This document shows, in pieces, positions 25,725 to 35,539 of a stretch of DNA of 64,000 nt (the stretch's first letter is position 1; the number at the start of each line of letters is the position of its first letter). The DNA is taken from NCBI RefSeq assembly GCF_033947565.1, contig NZ_JARPVX010000014.1:18821-82820 (forward strand), written 5' to 3'. The stretch is from Lichenihabitans sp033947565 (GTDB taxonomy: Bacteria; Pseudomonadota; Alphaproteobacteria; Rhizobiales; Beijerinckiaceae). The translations under genes and the position numbers were made by a program. A model generated the notes under the pieces. It was not told where the DNA came from and did no database searches. It worked only from the letters and a program-made list of their open reading frames with translations.

Positions 25725-26075
25725 CCCACCAGCCGAGTCCCGGTGCTCAACAGGTCCAGGACGCCGACGGTTTTGCGCCGGTCGTCCAGACTTTTGCCGG
25801 TAGGATGCAGGCGGCGCCGTGGCACGGCCAGGCGAAGGTGTTTGAGCCTGTGAGCCGCGGGAGCGAACCATATAGACGGTGTACGCCTCGCGCGGACCAG
25901 CACTGGGGAGCGCCGCAACCATCCCGCTACGTTTCGGACAGGGGCATGACATGCGAAGGTTCAGGTCATGTCGGCCCTACACGGGGGAAGGCCAAAAAGA
26001 ACGCTGAGCTAGCCTGAAGCAGCGAAGCAAACGTCACGATTTGTCTGGCATTGTTGCCGAACCATGAAGACATCA
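25725..26075. other. Gene-free interval between the epimerase and tRNA-Leu
   Basis: There are 351 bp without a gene I can support. Open frames here are Arg/Pro-rich shadows with no ribosome binding site. No repeat or strong hairpin stands out. Confidence 0.3.
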
Positions 26076-26160
26076 TGGTGCCCTGGAGAGGACTCGAACC
26101 TCCACGGTGTTACCCACTGGTACCTGAAACCAGCGCGTCTACCAATTCCGCCACCAGGGC
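26076..26160 (-). tRNA. tRNA-Leu(CAG)
   Basis: Read on the minus strand it is an 85-nt tRNA with acceptor GCCCTGG paired to CCAGGGC, an encoded CCA end, and a long type II variable arm (TGGGTAACACCG) as in tRNA-Leu. The anticodon loop TTCAGGT gives anticodon CAG. The T-arm contains GGTTCGAGTCC. Confidence 0.95.
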
Positions 26161-26307
26161 AGGCCCACGCTGTTTGCGGGAGGGCGGGCGGGATGTCAAC
26201 GGGTGTTTGCTGTTCGACAGCAAATTGGGGTGCGGTGGTCGGGCATGGCTTCGAGGCAGGAAACCAATGCCACAGCGGTCTCGTTTGCCATTTGAAGGAG
26301 ACCGTCC

Positions 26308-26565
26308 ATGAAAACTTTACTTCTCGTTGCCGGGATGCTGGCGGGCGGGATCGTGGGATCCACGGTCGCGGAGGCGCAAACCAGCACGGCAACCAGCGGC
26401 TCGATCCAGGGCCAGAACACCATCCAGCAAGCGCCTTCCGGCGGCCGCGTCGGCGGCGGGGTGACCGGATCGGGGACTGCGGTCGGGGCGGGTCAGCCCA
26501 CCGCCGCAGAGCGGAAGGCGGAAGACAGCGCCAAGGCCGCCACCCAGATCTGCAAGGGCTGCTGA
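26308..26565 (+). CDS. Small exported hypothetical protein
   Basis: An 85-residue protein with a clean signal peptide (MKTLLLVAGMLAGG to AEA, about 23 residues). The mature part is a short Gly/Ser/Thr-rich low-complexity chain ending ATQICKGC, with a CxxC pair at the very C-terminus. AAGGAG lies just before the ATG. It is convergent with trmJ. Function is unknown; the terminal CxxC might bind metal or form a disulfide. Confidence 0.7.
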   Translation: MKTLLLVAGMLAGGIVGSTVAEAQTSTATSGSIQGQNTIQQAPSGGRVGGGVTGSGTAVGAGQPTAAERKAEDSAKAATQICKGC

Positions 26566-26572
26566 CGCTGCA

Positions 26573-27373
26573 TCACTCCGGGTCGGTCGCGTTGCCGCGC
26601 CGGCCCGGCTGGCGTCGGCCTTCGACGAGCCGGACCATGGCGCCCCGCAGGCTTCTCACGTCCTGCTCGGTCAGCACGGCGCGTTGAAAGATGTGGCGCA
26701 GGTTGCGCCGCATGATCGGGATCTTTTCTTCCGGCCGGAAGTAACCGGCCTCGGTCAGCGCCCCTTCCAGATATTCGAAGAAGGCCACAACGGCCTTGCG
26801 CGAGGCCGGGCGCGAGCGCTCCACGGGGCCAAACGGCGCGGCATCCTCGGTTTCCGCCTTGAACCATTCATAGGCCACCAGGAGGACCGCCTGGGCGAGG
26901 TTCAGCGACCCGTAGGCGGGATCGACCGGAAAGGTGATGACGGCGTCGGCCAGCGCCACGTCGTCGTTGTCGAGCCCCGTGCGTTCAGGACCGAACAACA
27001 CCCCCGTCCGGAGATCCGGGGCCAGGCTGTGCCGGTCGTGGGCCATTGCGACGGCCGGCGTCAGCACGGGCTTGCCCTGCCCGCGTTCCCGAGCCGTCGT
27101 GGCATAGAGCCTGTGCAGGTCCGCCACGGCGGCCTCCGTCGTGGGAAACACGCGGGCCGCCCGCAGCAGCCCGACGGCGCCCGAGGCGGCGGCCTCCGCC
27201 GTGTCTTGCAACGCCTCCGGCAGCGGCCAGCCTTCGCGCGGGGCCACGAGGCGCAGGTCCGACAGGCCGAAGTTCGCCATGGCCCGCGCCGTGGTGCCGA
27301 TGTTCACGGCGAGCTGCGGCCGCACCAGGATGATGGCCGGCGGGGTCGCGGCTGCCGCGGTTGGATCGATCAT
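26573..27373 (-). CDS. trmJ: tRNA (cytidine/uridine-2'-O-)-methyltransferase TrmJ
   Basis: A 266-residue SPOUT methyltransferase of the TrmJ family, which 2'-O-methylates position 32 of tRNAs. Motifs are IILVRPQLAVNIGTTARAMANFGL, GVLFGPERTGLDNDDVALAD and YGSLNLAQAVLLVAYE, forming the trefoil-knot SAM site. The C-terminal helical part (FFEYLEGALTEAGYF, IFQRAVLTEQDVRSLRG) is family typical. It is divergent from icd. Confidence 0.9.
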   Translation of the reverse strand: MIDPTAAAATPPAIILVRPQLAVNIGTTARAMANFGLSDLRLVAPREGWPLPEALQDTAEAAASGAVGLLRAARVFPTTEAAVADLHRLYATTARERGQGKPVLTPAVAMAHDRHSLAPDLRTGVLFGPERTGLDNDDVALADAVITFPVDPAYGSLNLAQAVLLVAYEWFKAETEDAAPFGPVERSRPASRKAVVAFFEYLEGALTEAGYFRPEEKIPIMRRNLRHIFQRAVLTEQDVRSLRGAMVRLVEGRRQPGRRGNATDPE

Positions 27374-27482
27374 GCGGCTTGCCTCCCCGACCCGGCGTGG
27401 CGGATGCCTTGGCGGGTTCCTCGGCGTTTGCTATGCGGGAACCACGAAGACGGCGCAATCGGTGCCGCAGCAAGAGGGTCCC

Positions 27483-28697
27483 ATGAGCAAGATCAAGGTC
27501 GCGAACCCCGTCGTCGAACTCGACGGCGACGAGATGACCCGCATCATCTGGCACACCATCCGGGACAAGCTGATCCACCCCTACCTGGACATCGACCTAA
27601 AATATTACGACCTGTCGGTCGAGCACCGCGATGCCACGAGCGACCAGGTGACAATCGACGCCGCCGAAGCCATCAAGCTGCACGGCGCTGGCGTCAAATG
27701 CGCCACCATCACGCCCGACGAAGCGCGCGTGGAAGAGTTCAAGCTGAAGGAAATGTGGCGCTCGCCCAATGGCACGATCCGCAACATCCTCGGCGGCGTC
27801 ATCTTCCGCGAGCCGATCATCTGCTTGAACGTGCCGCGCCTCGTACCGGGCTGGACGCAGCCGATCGTTATCGGCCGTCATGCATATGGCGACCAATATC
27901 GCGCCACGGACTTCCTGGTGCCCGGCAAGGGCCGCCTGACCATCAAGTTCGAGGGCGAGGACGGCTCGGTGATCGAGCGCGAGATCTTCAACTTCCCCGG
28001 CGCCGGCGTGTCGCTGTCGATGTACAACCTCGACGACTCCATCCGCGACTTCGCACGGGCCTCGCTGAATTACGGCCTCAACCGCAAGTTCCCGGTCTAC
28101 CTGTCGACCAAGAACACGATCCTCAAGAAATACGACGGCCGCTTCAAGGACATCTTCGAGGAGGTCTACCAGGCGGAGTTCAAGTCGCGCTTCCAATCGC
28201 TCGGTCTGACCTATGAGCACCGGCTGATCGACGACATGGTGGCGTCTTCGCTAAAGTGGTCGGGCGGCTATGTCTGGGCCTGTAAGAACTACGATGGCGA
28301 CGTGCAATCCGACACCGTGGCCCAGGGCTTCGGTTCGCTCGGCCTGATGACCTCGGTGCTGATGACCCCCGACGGCAAGACCGTCGAGGCCGAGGCCGCG
28401 CATGGCACCGTGACGCGCCATTATCGCGAACACCAGAAGGGCAAGGAAACCTCCACCAATTCCATCGCCTCGATCTTCGCCTGGACGCGCGGCCTCGCCC
28501 ATCGGGCCAAGCTCGACGGCAACGCGGAGCTCAACACCTTTGCATTGACGCTCGAGAAGGTCTGCGTCGACACCGTCGAGTCGGGCTTCATGACCAAGGA
28601 TCTGGCGCTGTTGGTCGGCGCCGATCAGAAGTGGCTCTCGACCACCGGGTTCCTCGACAAGATCGACGCGAACCTGAAGACCGCGATGAGCGCCTAA
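27483..28697 (+). CDS. icd: NADP-dependent isocitrate dehydrogenase
   Basis: A 404-residue eukaryote-like (type II) NADP-IDH of the TCA cycle. Motifs are NPVVELDGDEMTRIIW, KLKEMWRSPNGTIRNILGG with the isocitrate-binding Ser/Asn, KYDGRFKDIFEE, IDDMVASSLKWSGGYVWACKNYDGDVQSD with metal-binding Asp residues (in part), and EAAHGTVTRHYREHQKG for NADP. AGAGGG precedes the ATG at 27483. Full length, single gene, probably with its own terminator at 28708-28734. Confidence 0.97.
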   Translation: MSKIKVANPVVELDGDEMTRIIWHTIRDKLIHPYLDIDLKYYDLSVEHRDATSDQVTIDAAEAIKLHGAGVKCATITPDEARVEEFKLKEMWRSPNGTIRNILGGVIFREPIICLNVPRLVPGWTQPIVIGRHAYGDQYRATDFLVPGKGRLTIKFEGEDGSVIEREIFNFPGAGVSLSMYNLDDSIRDFARASLNYGLNRKFPVYLSTKNTILKKYDGRFKDIFEEVYQAEFKSRFQSLGLTYEHRLIDDMVASSLKWSGGYVWACKNYDGDVQSDTVAQGFGSLGLMTSVLMTPDGKTVEAEAAHGTVTRHYREHQKGKETSTNSIASIFAWTRGLAHRAKLDGNAELNTFALTLEKVCVDTVESGFMTKDLALLVGADQKWLSTTGFLDKIDANLKTAMSA

Positions 28698-28707
28698 ACA
28701 GAAGGGA

Positions 28708-28734
28708 GTGCATCGCGGCAGCGACGCGATGCAC
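28708..28734 (+). terminator. Hairpin terminator of icd
   Basis: A perfect 10-bp stem, GTGCATCGCG with CGCGATGCAC, around the 7-nt loop GCAGCGA. It begins 11 nt after the icd stop and is followed by GTTCCCC, so the T-run is weak. It stands between icd and the convergent reductase gene. Confidence 0.65.
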
Positions 28735-28856
28735 GTTCCCCGGCTGTGCACACCAAGGGACCGGCAGACCGAAGTCGCGCAAGACAAGGTGAGGGCCGAT
28801 ATCCTCAGAGGTAATGCAGCGACTACGGCTGGCCGGTCCACAGCACTGCGGTACGA

Positions 28857-29726
28857 TCACGCCTGAGCAAGCTTCAGGGTTTTGGCCAAGACGTCACGCA
28901 TGCTCCGGGGGCGGCGATCCAAAAAACGCTCCAGGGTCGGGTCGGTCGAGGCGAAGTCCCCGCGCCGGGATGCGCGGAACGTACCAAGGAGCAGCTCGGC
29001 CATCGGTGCAGGAACACCTTGCGCCACCTTTTCATCGAGCCATGCGTCGTCGGACAGGACGACCCGCTTGATCTCGCGGCCGCTCACTTCCGACGCGATC
29101 GCCGCAAGCTCAGCCATGGTCACGGCCTCGGAAGCCGTCAGCGGCGGTGTGATGCCATCGAGCAGGCCCGGCTCGGCCAGGAGAATCGCGTCGGCTTCCG
29201 CAAGGTCCCCTCGCGCGGTCCAGCTGACAGGCCCGTCCTCAGGCGCACGGATTTCACCCGCCGCCAGCCCCTGACCGATCATGTGCAAGGCGCTTTCGGC
29301 ATAAAAGCCATGGCGGAGCGAGGTGAACGGGATGCCGCTCTCGGCAAGGATCGCCTCGGTCGCGGCATGATCGCGCGCCGGCATGAAAGGCGAGTCGGAT
29401 CGTGCGCCCATATGGGCGGTGTAGAGGATGCGCCGAACGCCAGCCGTCGCGGCCGCCTCAATGGCGGAACGATGCAGCTGGAGCGCGGCCTCGCCGAGCT
29501 GGTTGACGGAAATCACCAGAACCTGCGACGCGCCTGCAAATGCGTCGACGAGGGCTGCAGGGTCGGCGAAGTCGCCCGCGCGGATCGCGACGCCTTTTGC
29601 CTGAAGACTGTCCGCCTTGGAGTGCTCTCGCACGCTCGCGACGATCTGGTCGGCCGGTATGCGGCGCAGCAGGTTGTCCACGACATGACGGCCGAGTTGG
29701 CCATTCGCTCCAGTCACAACGATCAT
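28857..29726 (-). CDS. NmrA-type NAD(P)-binding quinone reductase-like protein
   Basis: A 289-residue atypical SDR of the NmrA/QorB type. The NAD(P) motif is VVTGANGQLGRHVVDNLL. GDFADPAALVDAFAGASQVLVIS and YTAHMGARSDSPFMPARDHAATE match NADPH:quinone oxidoreductase 2-like proteins (in part). The start at 29726 has GGAGG about 9 nt upstream. It is divergent from a TetR gene with a palindrome between them, so TetR probably represses it. A quinone or electrophile stress role is an inference. Confidence 0.87.
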   Translation of the reverse strand: MIVVTGANGQLGRHVVDNLLRRIPADQIVASVREHSKADSLQAKGVAIRAGDFADPAALVDAFAGASQVLVISVNQLGEAALQLHRSAIEAAATAGVRRILYTAHMGARSDSPFMPARDHAATEAILAESGIPFTSLRHGFYAESALHMIGQGLAAGEIRAPEDGPVSWTARGDLAEADAILLAEPGLLDGITPPLTASEAVTMAELAAIASEVSGREIKRVVLSDDAWLDEKVAQGVPAPMAELLLGTFRASRRGDFASTDPTLERFLDRRPRSMRDVLAKTLKLAQA

Positions 29727-29745
29727 GCCTTGCCCTCCATACCGA

Positions 29746-29767
29746 TGGTAACAAACTCTGTTTACCA
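29746..29767. promoter_or_regulatory. Candidate TetR operator
   Basis: A 22-bp inverted repeat with arms TGGTAA and TTACCA, located 20 bp upstream of the NmrA-type gene start and 64 bp from the divergent TetR gene. A second shorter repeat, ATCGT-CGATA-ACGAT, lies nearby at about 29800-29815. Both are positioned to control the two divergent genes. Confidence 0.5.
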
Positions 29768-29830
29768 CTGATATGGAATGATAACAACGGAAAGCTATCG
29801 TCGATAACGATGCTGGCGTAAGCTGTCGTG

Positions 29831-30553
29831 ATGACGATTTTGCCGCCCAAGCCTGGCGATCCGAATGCAAGCCAGGACGTGCGTGACCGCGTGCTTCAGG
29901 TTGCGGCACGTTTGGTGGCGGAAGGCGGGCGCGCGGCTTTGACCACACGGGCCGTCGTCGCGGCCGCGGGCATCCAACAACCGACCCTGTACCGGCTGTT
30001 CGGCGACAAGACCGGCCTGCTTGAAGCCGTGGCGGAAGCTGGATTGGCGTCCTACGTGGCCGATAAGGCTTCTGCTGAACCCGACCCCGATCCACTGCTG
30101 GATTTTCGCATGGGATGGGACAGCCATGTCGGCTTCGGTCTCGCGCACCCTGCCCTGTTCGCCATCATCTGGGGCAACCCGGACCCGGCGAGAGTTTCGC
30201 CGGCAGCGAACGCCGGCCGGGTGGCGTTGCGTCGCAAGGTGCAGGCTCTGGCGGTCGCAGGCTTGCTGCGTGTCAGCGAAACCAAGGCGGAACGACTGAC
30301 CCATGCGACCTGCACGGGCGTGGTACTCGCCTTGCTCGATATGCCTGACGACGACCGCGACATCGAACTGGCGTCGATCACGCGCGAGGCCGTGATCCAG
30401 GCCATCACGTTCGCAGCGCCCGCGACGGCCACACCAGGTCCAGCCGGAGCGGCGATCGCCTTGCGCGCCTCACTGGCGCACACGACGGGTCTGACGCCGG
30501 GAGAACGGCTTCTCCTTGCCGAACTGCTGGACCGGATTTCCGAACAGGCTTGA
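29831..30553 (+). CDS. TetR/AcrR-family transcriptional regulator
   Basis: A 240-residue regulator. The N-terminal helix-turn-helix (about residues 15-62) has VAEGGRAALTTRAVVAAAGIQQPTLYRLFGDKTGLLEAV in part. The C-terminal ligand domain is helical and Ala-rich. GTG at 29828 immediately precedes the ATG used here. It is divergent from the NmrA-type reductase with a 104-bp shared control region. Confidence 0.9.
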   Translation: MTILPPKPGDPNASQDVRDRVLQVAARLVAEGGRAALTTRAVVAAAGIQQPTLYRLFGDKTGLLEAVAEAGLASYVADKASAEPDPDPLLDFRMGWDSHVGFGLAHPALFAIIWGNPDPARVSPAANAGRVALRRKVQALAVAGLLRVSETKAERLTHATCTGVVLALLDMPDDDRDIELASITREAVIQAITFAAPATATPGPAGAAIALRASLAHTTGLTPGERLLLAELLDRISEQA

Positions 30554-30636
30554 TCCGACCCACGAAAAGTCCGCATCGCAGCAAAGCACGGGCCTTTACG
30601 GCAGCTCGTCCCCCGCCGAGGCCCGTGGCAAAGGGT

Positions 30637-32070
30637 TCACACCACCAGCACGTTCTGGAACTGCCACGGATCGTCGCGGTCGAGATCTTCCGGGAACAGC
30701 ACCTCGCGGTGGTCGAGCGGCGTCCAATCCGTGTAGGTGCCGATCACCGGGCCGAGATAGGGCATCTGCACTTCGAGGCAGCGGCGGAAGTCCATCTCAT
30801 CGGCCTCGACGATGCCGGCCGTGGGGTTCTCGATGGCCCAGACGACGCCGGCCAGCACCGCCGAGGTGACCTGCAGACCGGTGGCGTTCTGGTAGGGTGC
30901 GATGCGGCGAGTTTCCTCGACCGACAGCTGCGACCCATACCAATAAGCGTTCTTGGCGTGGCCGTAGACCAGCACGCCGAGCTCGTCGATGCCGTCGAGG
31001 ATGTCGGCCTCGCTCAGGATGTGGGCGCTGTCCTGCCGCTGCCACGCGTTGCCGGCCATCTCGTGCAGCGACAACACGGCATCGTCGGCCGGGTGATAGG
31101 CATAGTGGCAGGTGGGGCGGTAGGCCGCCTTGGCGCCCTCCCCGACGGTATAATAGTCGGCGATCGAGATCGACTCGTTGTGGGTCACCAGGAAGCCGTG
31201 CTGCGGGCCCGCGGTAGGCGTCCAGGACCGCACGCGCGTGCCGGCGCCGGGCTGCATCAGGTAGATGGCGCAATCGGGCCCGAAATCGTGACGACGGCCG
31301 TTCGCCGGCAACGTCTTTTCGTGCGAGCCCCAGCCAAGCTCGGCCGGCTGCAATCCTTCGGACACGAAGCCCTCGACCGACCAGGTATTGACGAAGACGC
31401 CCTTCGGCTTCGGGGTCTTGGCCCGCTGAGTGTCGCGCTCGGCGATGTGGATGCCCTTGACGCCAAGCGACTGGGCGAGCCGCGCCCAGTCCTCGCGGCT
31501 CTGCGGGTCGGCCGCGACCGGCTGTCCGGTGTCACGGGCAATGTCGATCAGCGCCTGCTTGACGAACCACGACACCATGCCGGGGTTGGCGCCACAGGTG
31601 GCGACCGCGGTGGGGCCGCCCGGCGAAGCGCGGCGCAGATCGAGCAGCGACTCGCGCAGGGCATAATTCGAGCGCTGCGACACGGTCAGCCGCACGTCGG
31701 TGTAGAAGCCCGGCCAGGGCTCGACCACGGTGTCGATGTAGAGCGCGCCGATCTCCTTGCAGAGCCGGATGAAGGCCACCGAGGAGGTGTCGACCGACAG
31801 GTTGATGACGAGCCCTTGCTCCCCACCGGCGGTCAGCAGCGGCTTCAGAACATCGATGTAGTTCTCGCGCGTCAACGCGACCTGCATGAACCGGATGCCG
31901 CGCTCATCGAGCAGGGCGCGGTCTGCGTCGTCGGGCGCGATGACGGTGAACTTAGCCTTGTCGTGGCCGATGTGACGCTCGATGAGCGGCAGGGTGCCCC
32001 GGCCGATGGACCCGAAGCCGATCATGACGATCGGGCCGTCGAAACGGGCGTGCTGGGTCCATTCGGGCAT
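30637..32070 (-). CDS. hss: Homospermidine synthase
   Basis: A 477-residue bacterial homospermidine synthase, which makes sym-homospermidine from putrescine in an NAD-dependent reaction and is typical of alphaproteobacteria. Landmarks are VMIGFGSIGRGTLPL for NAD binding, TCGANPGMVSWFVKQAL, GWGSHEKTLP, HNESISIADYYTV and ENPTAGIVEADEMDF. Length is normal. It is transcribed in the same direction as the RND transporter, 177 bp downstream of it, and is probably independent. Confidence 0.96.
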   Translation of the reverse strand: MPEWTQHARFDGPIVMIGFGSIGRGTLPLIERHIGHDKAKFTVIAPDDADRALLDERGIRFMQVALTRENYIDVLKPLLTAGGEQGLVINLSVDTSSVAFIRLCKEIGALYIDTVVEPWPGFYTDVRLTVSQRSNYALRESLLDLRRASPGGPTAVATCGANPGMVSWFVKQALIDIARDTGQPVAADPQSREDWARLAQSLGVKGIHIAERDTQRAKTPKPKGVFVNTWSVEGFVSEGLQPAELGWGSHEKTLPANGRRHDFGPDCAIYLMQPGAGTRVRSWTPTAGPQHGFLVTHNESISIADYYTVGEGAKAAYRPTCHYAYHPADDAVLSLHEMAGNAWQRQDSAHILSEADILDGIDELGVLVYGHAKNAYWYGSQLSVEETRRIAPYQNATGLQVTSAVLAGVVWAIENPTAGIVEADEMDFRRCLEVQMPYLGPVIGTYTDWTPLDHREVLFPEDLDRDDPWQFQNVLVV

Positions 32071-32247
32071 TCGGAAACTCCACGGGCAAGTTGATGCGTT
32101 GCGGGCGGGTTAGCCGCATCGGATCGGATGGGTCAAGCGTGACGGCACATCAGGGTTATCCCGCCGCGCCCCGGCGCAGGTTGGGTGGTCATGCCTAGCC
32201 GGGCCTTAAAACAATGCCATGACAGGTCGGTGCGAAGGCCGCCTGCC

Positions 32248-35200
32248 CTATTCGGCCGGGGCCGCCACCGGCATCGAGCCGCGACGCGATCGCCCCCGCC
32301 AGGCCCGCCATCGAGCGCTCATCCGCGCCATGCCAAGGTAGATGATGGGCGTCGTATAAAGCGTCAGAGCCTGGCTGAGGATCAACCCGCCCATGATGGT
32401 GACACCAAGCGGCCGCCGCAGTTCGGCCCCCACCCCGGACCCGAAGGCGATCGGCATGGCGCCGAACAGGGCCGCCAGCGTGGTCATCAGGATCGGCCGG
32501 AAACGCTCGATGCAGGCCTCGTAGATGGCGTCGCGTGGACCCATTCCGCCGTCGCGCTCGGCATGGATGGCGAAGTCGACCAACATGATGCCATTCTTCT
32601 TCACGATGCCGATCAACAGGATGATGCCCACGAAGGCGATCACCGTCAGCTCCATGTCGACCACCCGCAAGGCCAGCAGGGCGCCGAGCCCGGCCGAGGG
32701 CAGCGTCGAAAGGATCGTCAGCGGATGGATCAGGCTTTCGTAGAGCACGCCCAGAATGACGTAGATGGCGCCCAGGGCCGCCACGATGAGGATGATCTGG
32801 TTGGAGGCGCCCTGCTGAAACACGAGGGCATCACCGGAGAACTCGGCATGCAGGCCGTCCGGCAGATGCATGCCGGCCACCGCCTCGGTGACGGCCTTGC
32901 TCGAGGCATCGAGGCCGGCGCCAGGCTGCAGGTTGTAGGTTATCGTCACCGACGGGAACGCGCCCTGGTGGTTGACCACCAGGGCCGATGTGCCGCGCTC
33001 GACGGTGGCCAGCGCCGACAAGGGCACCTGGACGCCGCCTGTGCCCGGCACGTAGAGGCGCGACAGGTCGGAGGGGTCGCGCTGGTCACGCGTCGCGACC
33101 TCCAGCACCACATGATACTGGTTGCGCTGCGTGTAGATGGTCGAGACCTGACGCTCCCCGAAGGCGTCGTTGAGGGCGTCGTCGATGGCCTGGATCGCGA
33201 CGCCGAGGCGCGACGCGGCGGCGCGGTCGATCACCACCTTGGCCTCGAGACCGCCCTGCTCCCGGTCGGTCGACACGTCCACCAAGCCTGGGACTTTCTT
33301 CAGGCGCTCGACGATCCTCGGTTGCCAACTTTGCAGCTCGTCGAGGTTGGTGTCCCAAAGTGTATATTGATAGGCGCCTTTGCCCGACCGAGCGCCGGCC
33401 CGCAGGTCCTGCACCGCCACCATGAACAAGCTGATGCCTGGCGTATGGGCGAGCTTGCCGCGCAAACGGTTGACGACCTGCTCGATCGGCGGCCGGCTGC
33501 CTTCGGGCTTCAGACCGATGAACAAGCGACCCTGGTTCACGGAAGAGTTGCCGCCGCCCCCGATGAAGGACCCGACCCCGTCGACCGCGGGATCCTGCAG
33601 CACGCCATCGGCGAGGATCTGCTGCAGTCGCGCCATCTCGGGGAAGGACACGGATGGCGACGCCTCCGTCATGCCCATGATGAGGCCGGTGTCGTCGTCC
33701 GGCACGAAGCCTTTCGGGGCCGTGCGGAACAGCTCCACCGTCAGGCCGATCGTCAACAGCATGACAAGCAGCATCACCCAGGGGTGGCGGAGGGCGAGCC
33801 GCAGCGTCACCGCATAGCCGGCCACCAGCCGCGACAGGCCCGCCTCGACGATGCGGTCGAAGCGGGTCGGCGGACGCCCGTGGTCGTCCTTCATGAAGTG
33901 GCCGCACAGCATGGGCGTCAGTGTCAGCGACACGACCGTCGAGAGCACCACCGCAAAGATCAGCGTCATGGAGAACTCGCGGAACAAGCTGCCCACGATG
34001 CCGCCCATGAACACCAGTGGCACGAAGGCGGCCACCAGCGACAAACTGATCGACACCACCGTGAAGCCGATCTGGCGGCCCCCCAGAAAGGCCGCCTGCA
34101 GCGCCGGCATGCCGCGCTCCATGTTGCGATGGACGTTTTCGATCATCACGATGGCGTCGTCCACCACGAAGCCGACTGAGATCGTGATGGCCATGAGCGA
34201 CAGGTTGTCGAGCGAGAAGCCGGCCACCCACATGCAGGCCACGGTGCCGGCAAGCGACAGCGGCACCGTGACGCCGGCCGCCAGCGTCGGCGTCAGGCGG
34301 CGCAGGAACACCGCCACCACGCCCATCACGAGTGCCACCGTGAGCAGCAGCGTGATCTGGATGTCCCTCACGGCGGCACGGATCGAAACGGTACGATCGG
34401 TGAAGATCGCAATATCGAGGCCGGCCGGCACCCAGCGACGGAGCTGGGGAAGCAGCGCCTTCACGCGGTCCACCGTGTCGATGACATTGGCGGCCGGCTG
34501 CTTGGTGATGATCAACAGGACGGAAGGGTCCTTATTGTACCATCCGGCGGCCCGGCGGCTCTTCACACCACGCGCCACGTCGGCCACATCGCGCAGGCGC
34601 ACGATCGTGTTGTTGGTGGCCCGCACCACGACGGCCCCGAACTCTTCCGGCGTCGACATCCGATCACTGGTGGCGAGCGACTCGGTCAGCTCGGGACCGT
34701 CGAAAGCCCCTACGGCGGCGCCCGGATTGGCGTTGCTGATGGCGGTCCGCACGGCATCCACCGACAAGCCCATGGCGGCCAGCCGTTGCGGGTCGATCCG
34801 CACCCGGATGGCGGGCTGTTCGGCACCGTTCACCGACACTTCGGCGACGCCTTCCACCTGGCTGATCTTTTGGGCGATGACGGTGTCGGCAGCGTCGTAG
34901 AGCGCCGTGTTGGGCAGGGTCTTCGACGTCAGGGCGAGGATCAGCACCGGGAAGGCGGCCGAATTGGCCTTGCGGTAGGTCGGCAGCGTCGGAAGGTCGC
35001 TCGGCAGGTCGGTCGCGGCGGCATTGAGGGCCGCCTGCACGTCGCGGGCCGCATCGTCGACGTTGCGGCTGAGGTCGAACTGGATCGAGACCGAGCTGGC
35101 GCCGAGCGACGACGACGAGGTGAGCTCATTGACGCCGGCGATCTCGCCGAGCCGCCGCTCGAGCGGCGCCGCCACGGTCGCCGCCATGGTGGCCGGATCG

Positions 35201-35361
35201 GCACCCGGCCGGCTGGCATTGACCCGGATGGCCGGGAAGTCGATGCCGGGCAAGCTGGCGACCGGCAATTGGAAATAAGCCGCGACCCCGACCAGAAACA
35301 GACCGACGGACAGCAACGTCGTGCCGATCGGTCGGCGGATGAAGATATCCGAAACGCTCAT
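32248..35361 (-). CDS. RND-family efflux transporter (AcrB/MdtB-like, HAE1)
   Basis: About 1037 residues with the usual RND plan of 12 membrane segments and two large periplasmic loops. TM4 carries the proton-relay pair in GFVVDDAIVMIENV and TM10 the lysine in GIVKKNGIMLVDFA. The N-terminus FIRRPIGTTLLSVGLFLVG and SLPGIDFPAIRV resembles the MdtB/MdtC branch. The frame can also start with GTG at 35364. No membrane-fusion protein or outer-membrane channel gene is adjacent, so it must use partners encoded elsewhere. Confidence 0.95.
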   Translation of the reverse strand: MSVSDIFIRRPIGTTLLSVGLFLVGVAAYFQLPVASLPGIDFPAIRVNASRPGADPATMAATVAAPLERRLGEIAGVNELTSSSSLGASSVSIQFDLSRNVDDAARDVQAALNAAATDLPSDLPTLPTYRKANSAAFPVLILALTSKTLPNTALYDAADTVIAQKISQVEGVAEVSVNGAEQPAIRVRIDPQRLAAMGLSVDAVRTAISNANPGAAVGAFDGPELTESLATSDRMSTPEEFGAVVVRATNNTIVRLRDVADVARGVKSRRAAGWYNKDPSVLLIITKQPAANVIDTVDRVKALLPQLRRWVPAGLDIAIFTDRTVSIRAAVRDIQITLLLTVALVMGVVAVFLRRLTPTLAAGVTVPLSLAGTVACMWVAGFSLDNLSLMAITISVGFVVDDAIVMIENVHRNMERGMPALQAAFLGGRQIGFTVVSISLSLVAAFVPLVFMGGIVGSLFREFSMTLIFAVVLSTVVSLTLTPMLCGHFMKDDHGRPPTRFDRIVEAGLSRLVAGYAVTLRLALRHPWVMLLVMLLTIGLTVELFRTAPKGFVPDDDTGLIMGMTEASPSVSFPEMARLQQILADGVLQDPAVDGVGSFIGGGGNSSVNQGRLFIGLKPEGSRPPIEQVVNRLRGKLAHTPGISLFMVAVQDLRAGARSGKGAYQYTLWDTNLDELQSWQPRIVERLKKVPGLVDVSTDREQGGLEAKVVIDRAAASRLGVAIQAIDDALNDAFGERQVSTIYTQRNQYHVVLEVATRDQRDPSDLSRLYVPGTGGVQVPLSALATVERGTSALVVNHQGAFPSVTITYNLQPGAGLDASSKAVTEAVAGMHLPDGLHAEFSGDALVFQQGASNQIILIVAALGAIYVILGVLYESLIHPLTILSTLPSAGLGALLALRVVDMELTVIAFVGIILLIGIVKKNGIMLVDFAIHAERDGGMGPRDAIYEACIERFRPILMTTLAALFGAMPIAFGSGVGAELRRPLGVTIMGGLILSQALTLYTTPIIYLGMARMSARWRAWRGRSRRGSMPVAAPAE

Positions 35362-35539
35362 CACCAGATCAGCCGCTGAAGGCTCCGCGCCGGAGCTGCC
35401 GCTTCCTTGGCGCCGGATTGGGGGATGATTGAGGCGGCCTCCCGCAGCACCGCCGTCACGAGAAGACGTTGGACTCTAAGGAGAGCTGGGAGATATGCGG
35501 CGGTGTGACCGATCGCGCGTGTCGGCGCGTCGCAGGCGA

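Noticed and set aside
32185..34179. A 664-codon plus-strand frame opposite the RND transporter
   Set aside because: It is antisense to a complete RND gene, with His/Gln/Arg-rich translation and no recognisable motif.
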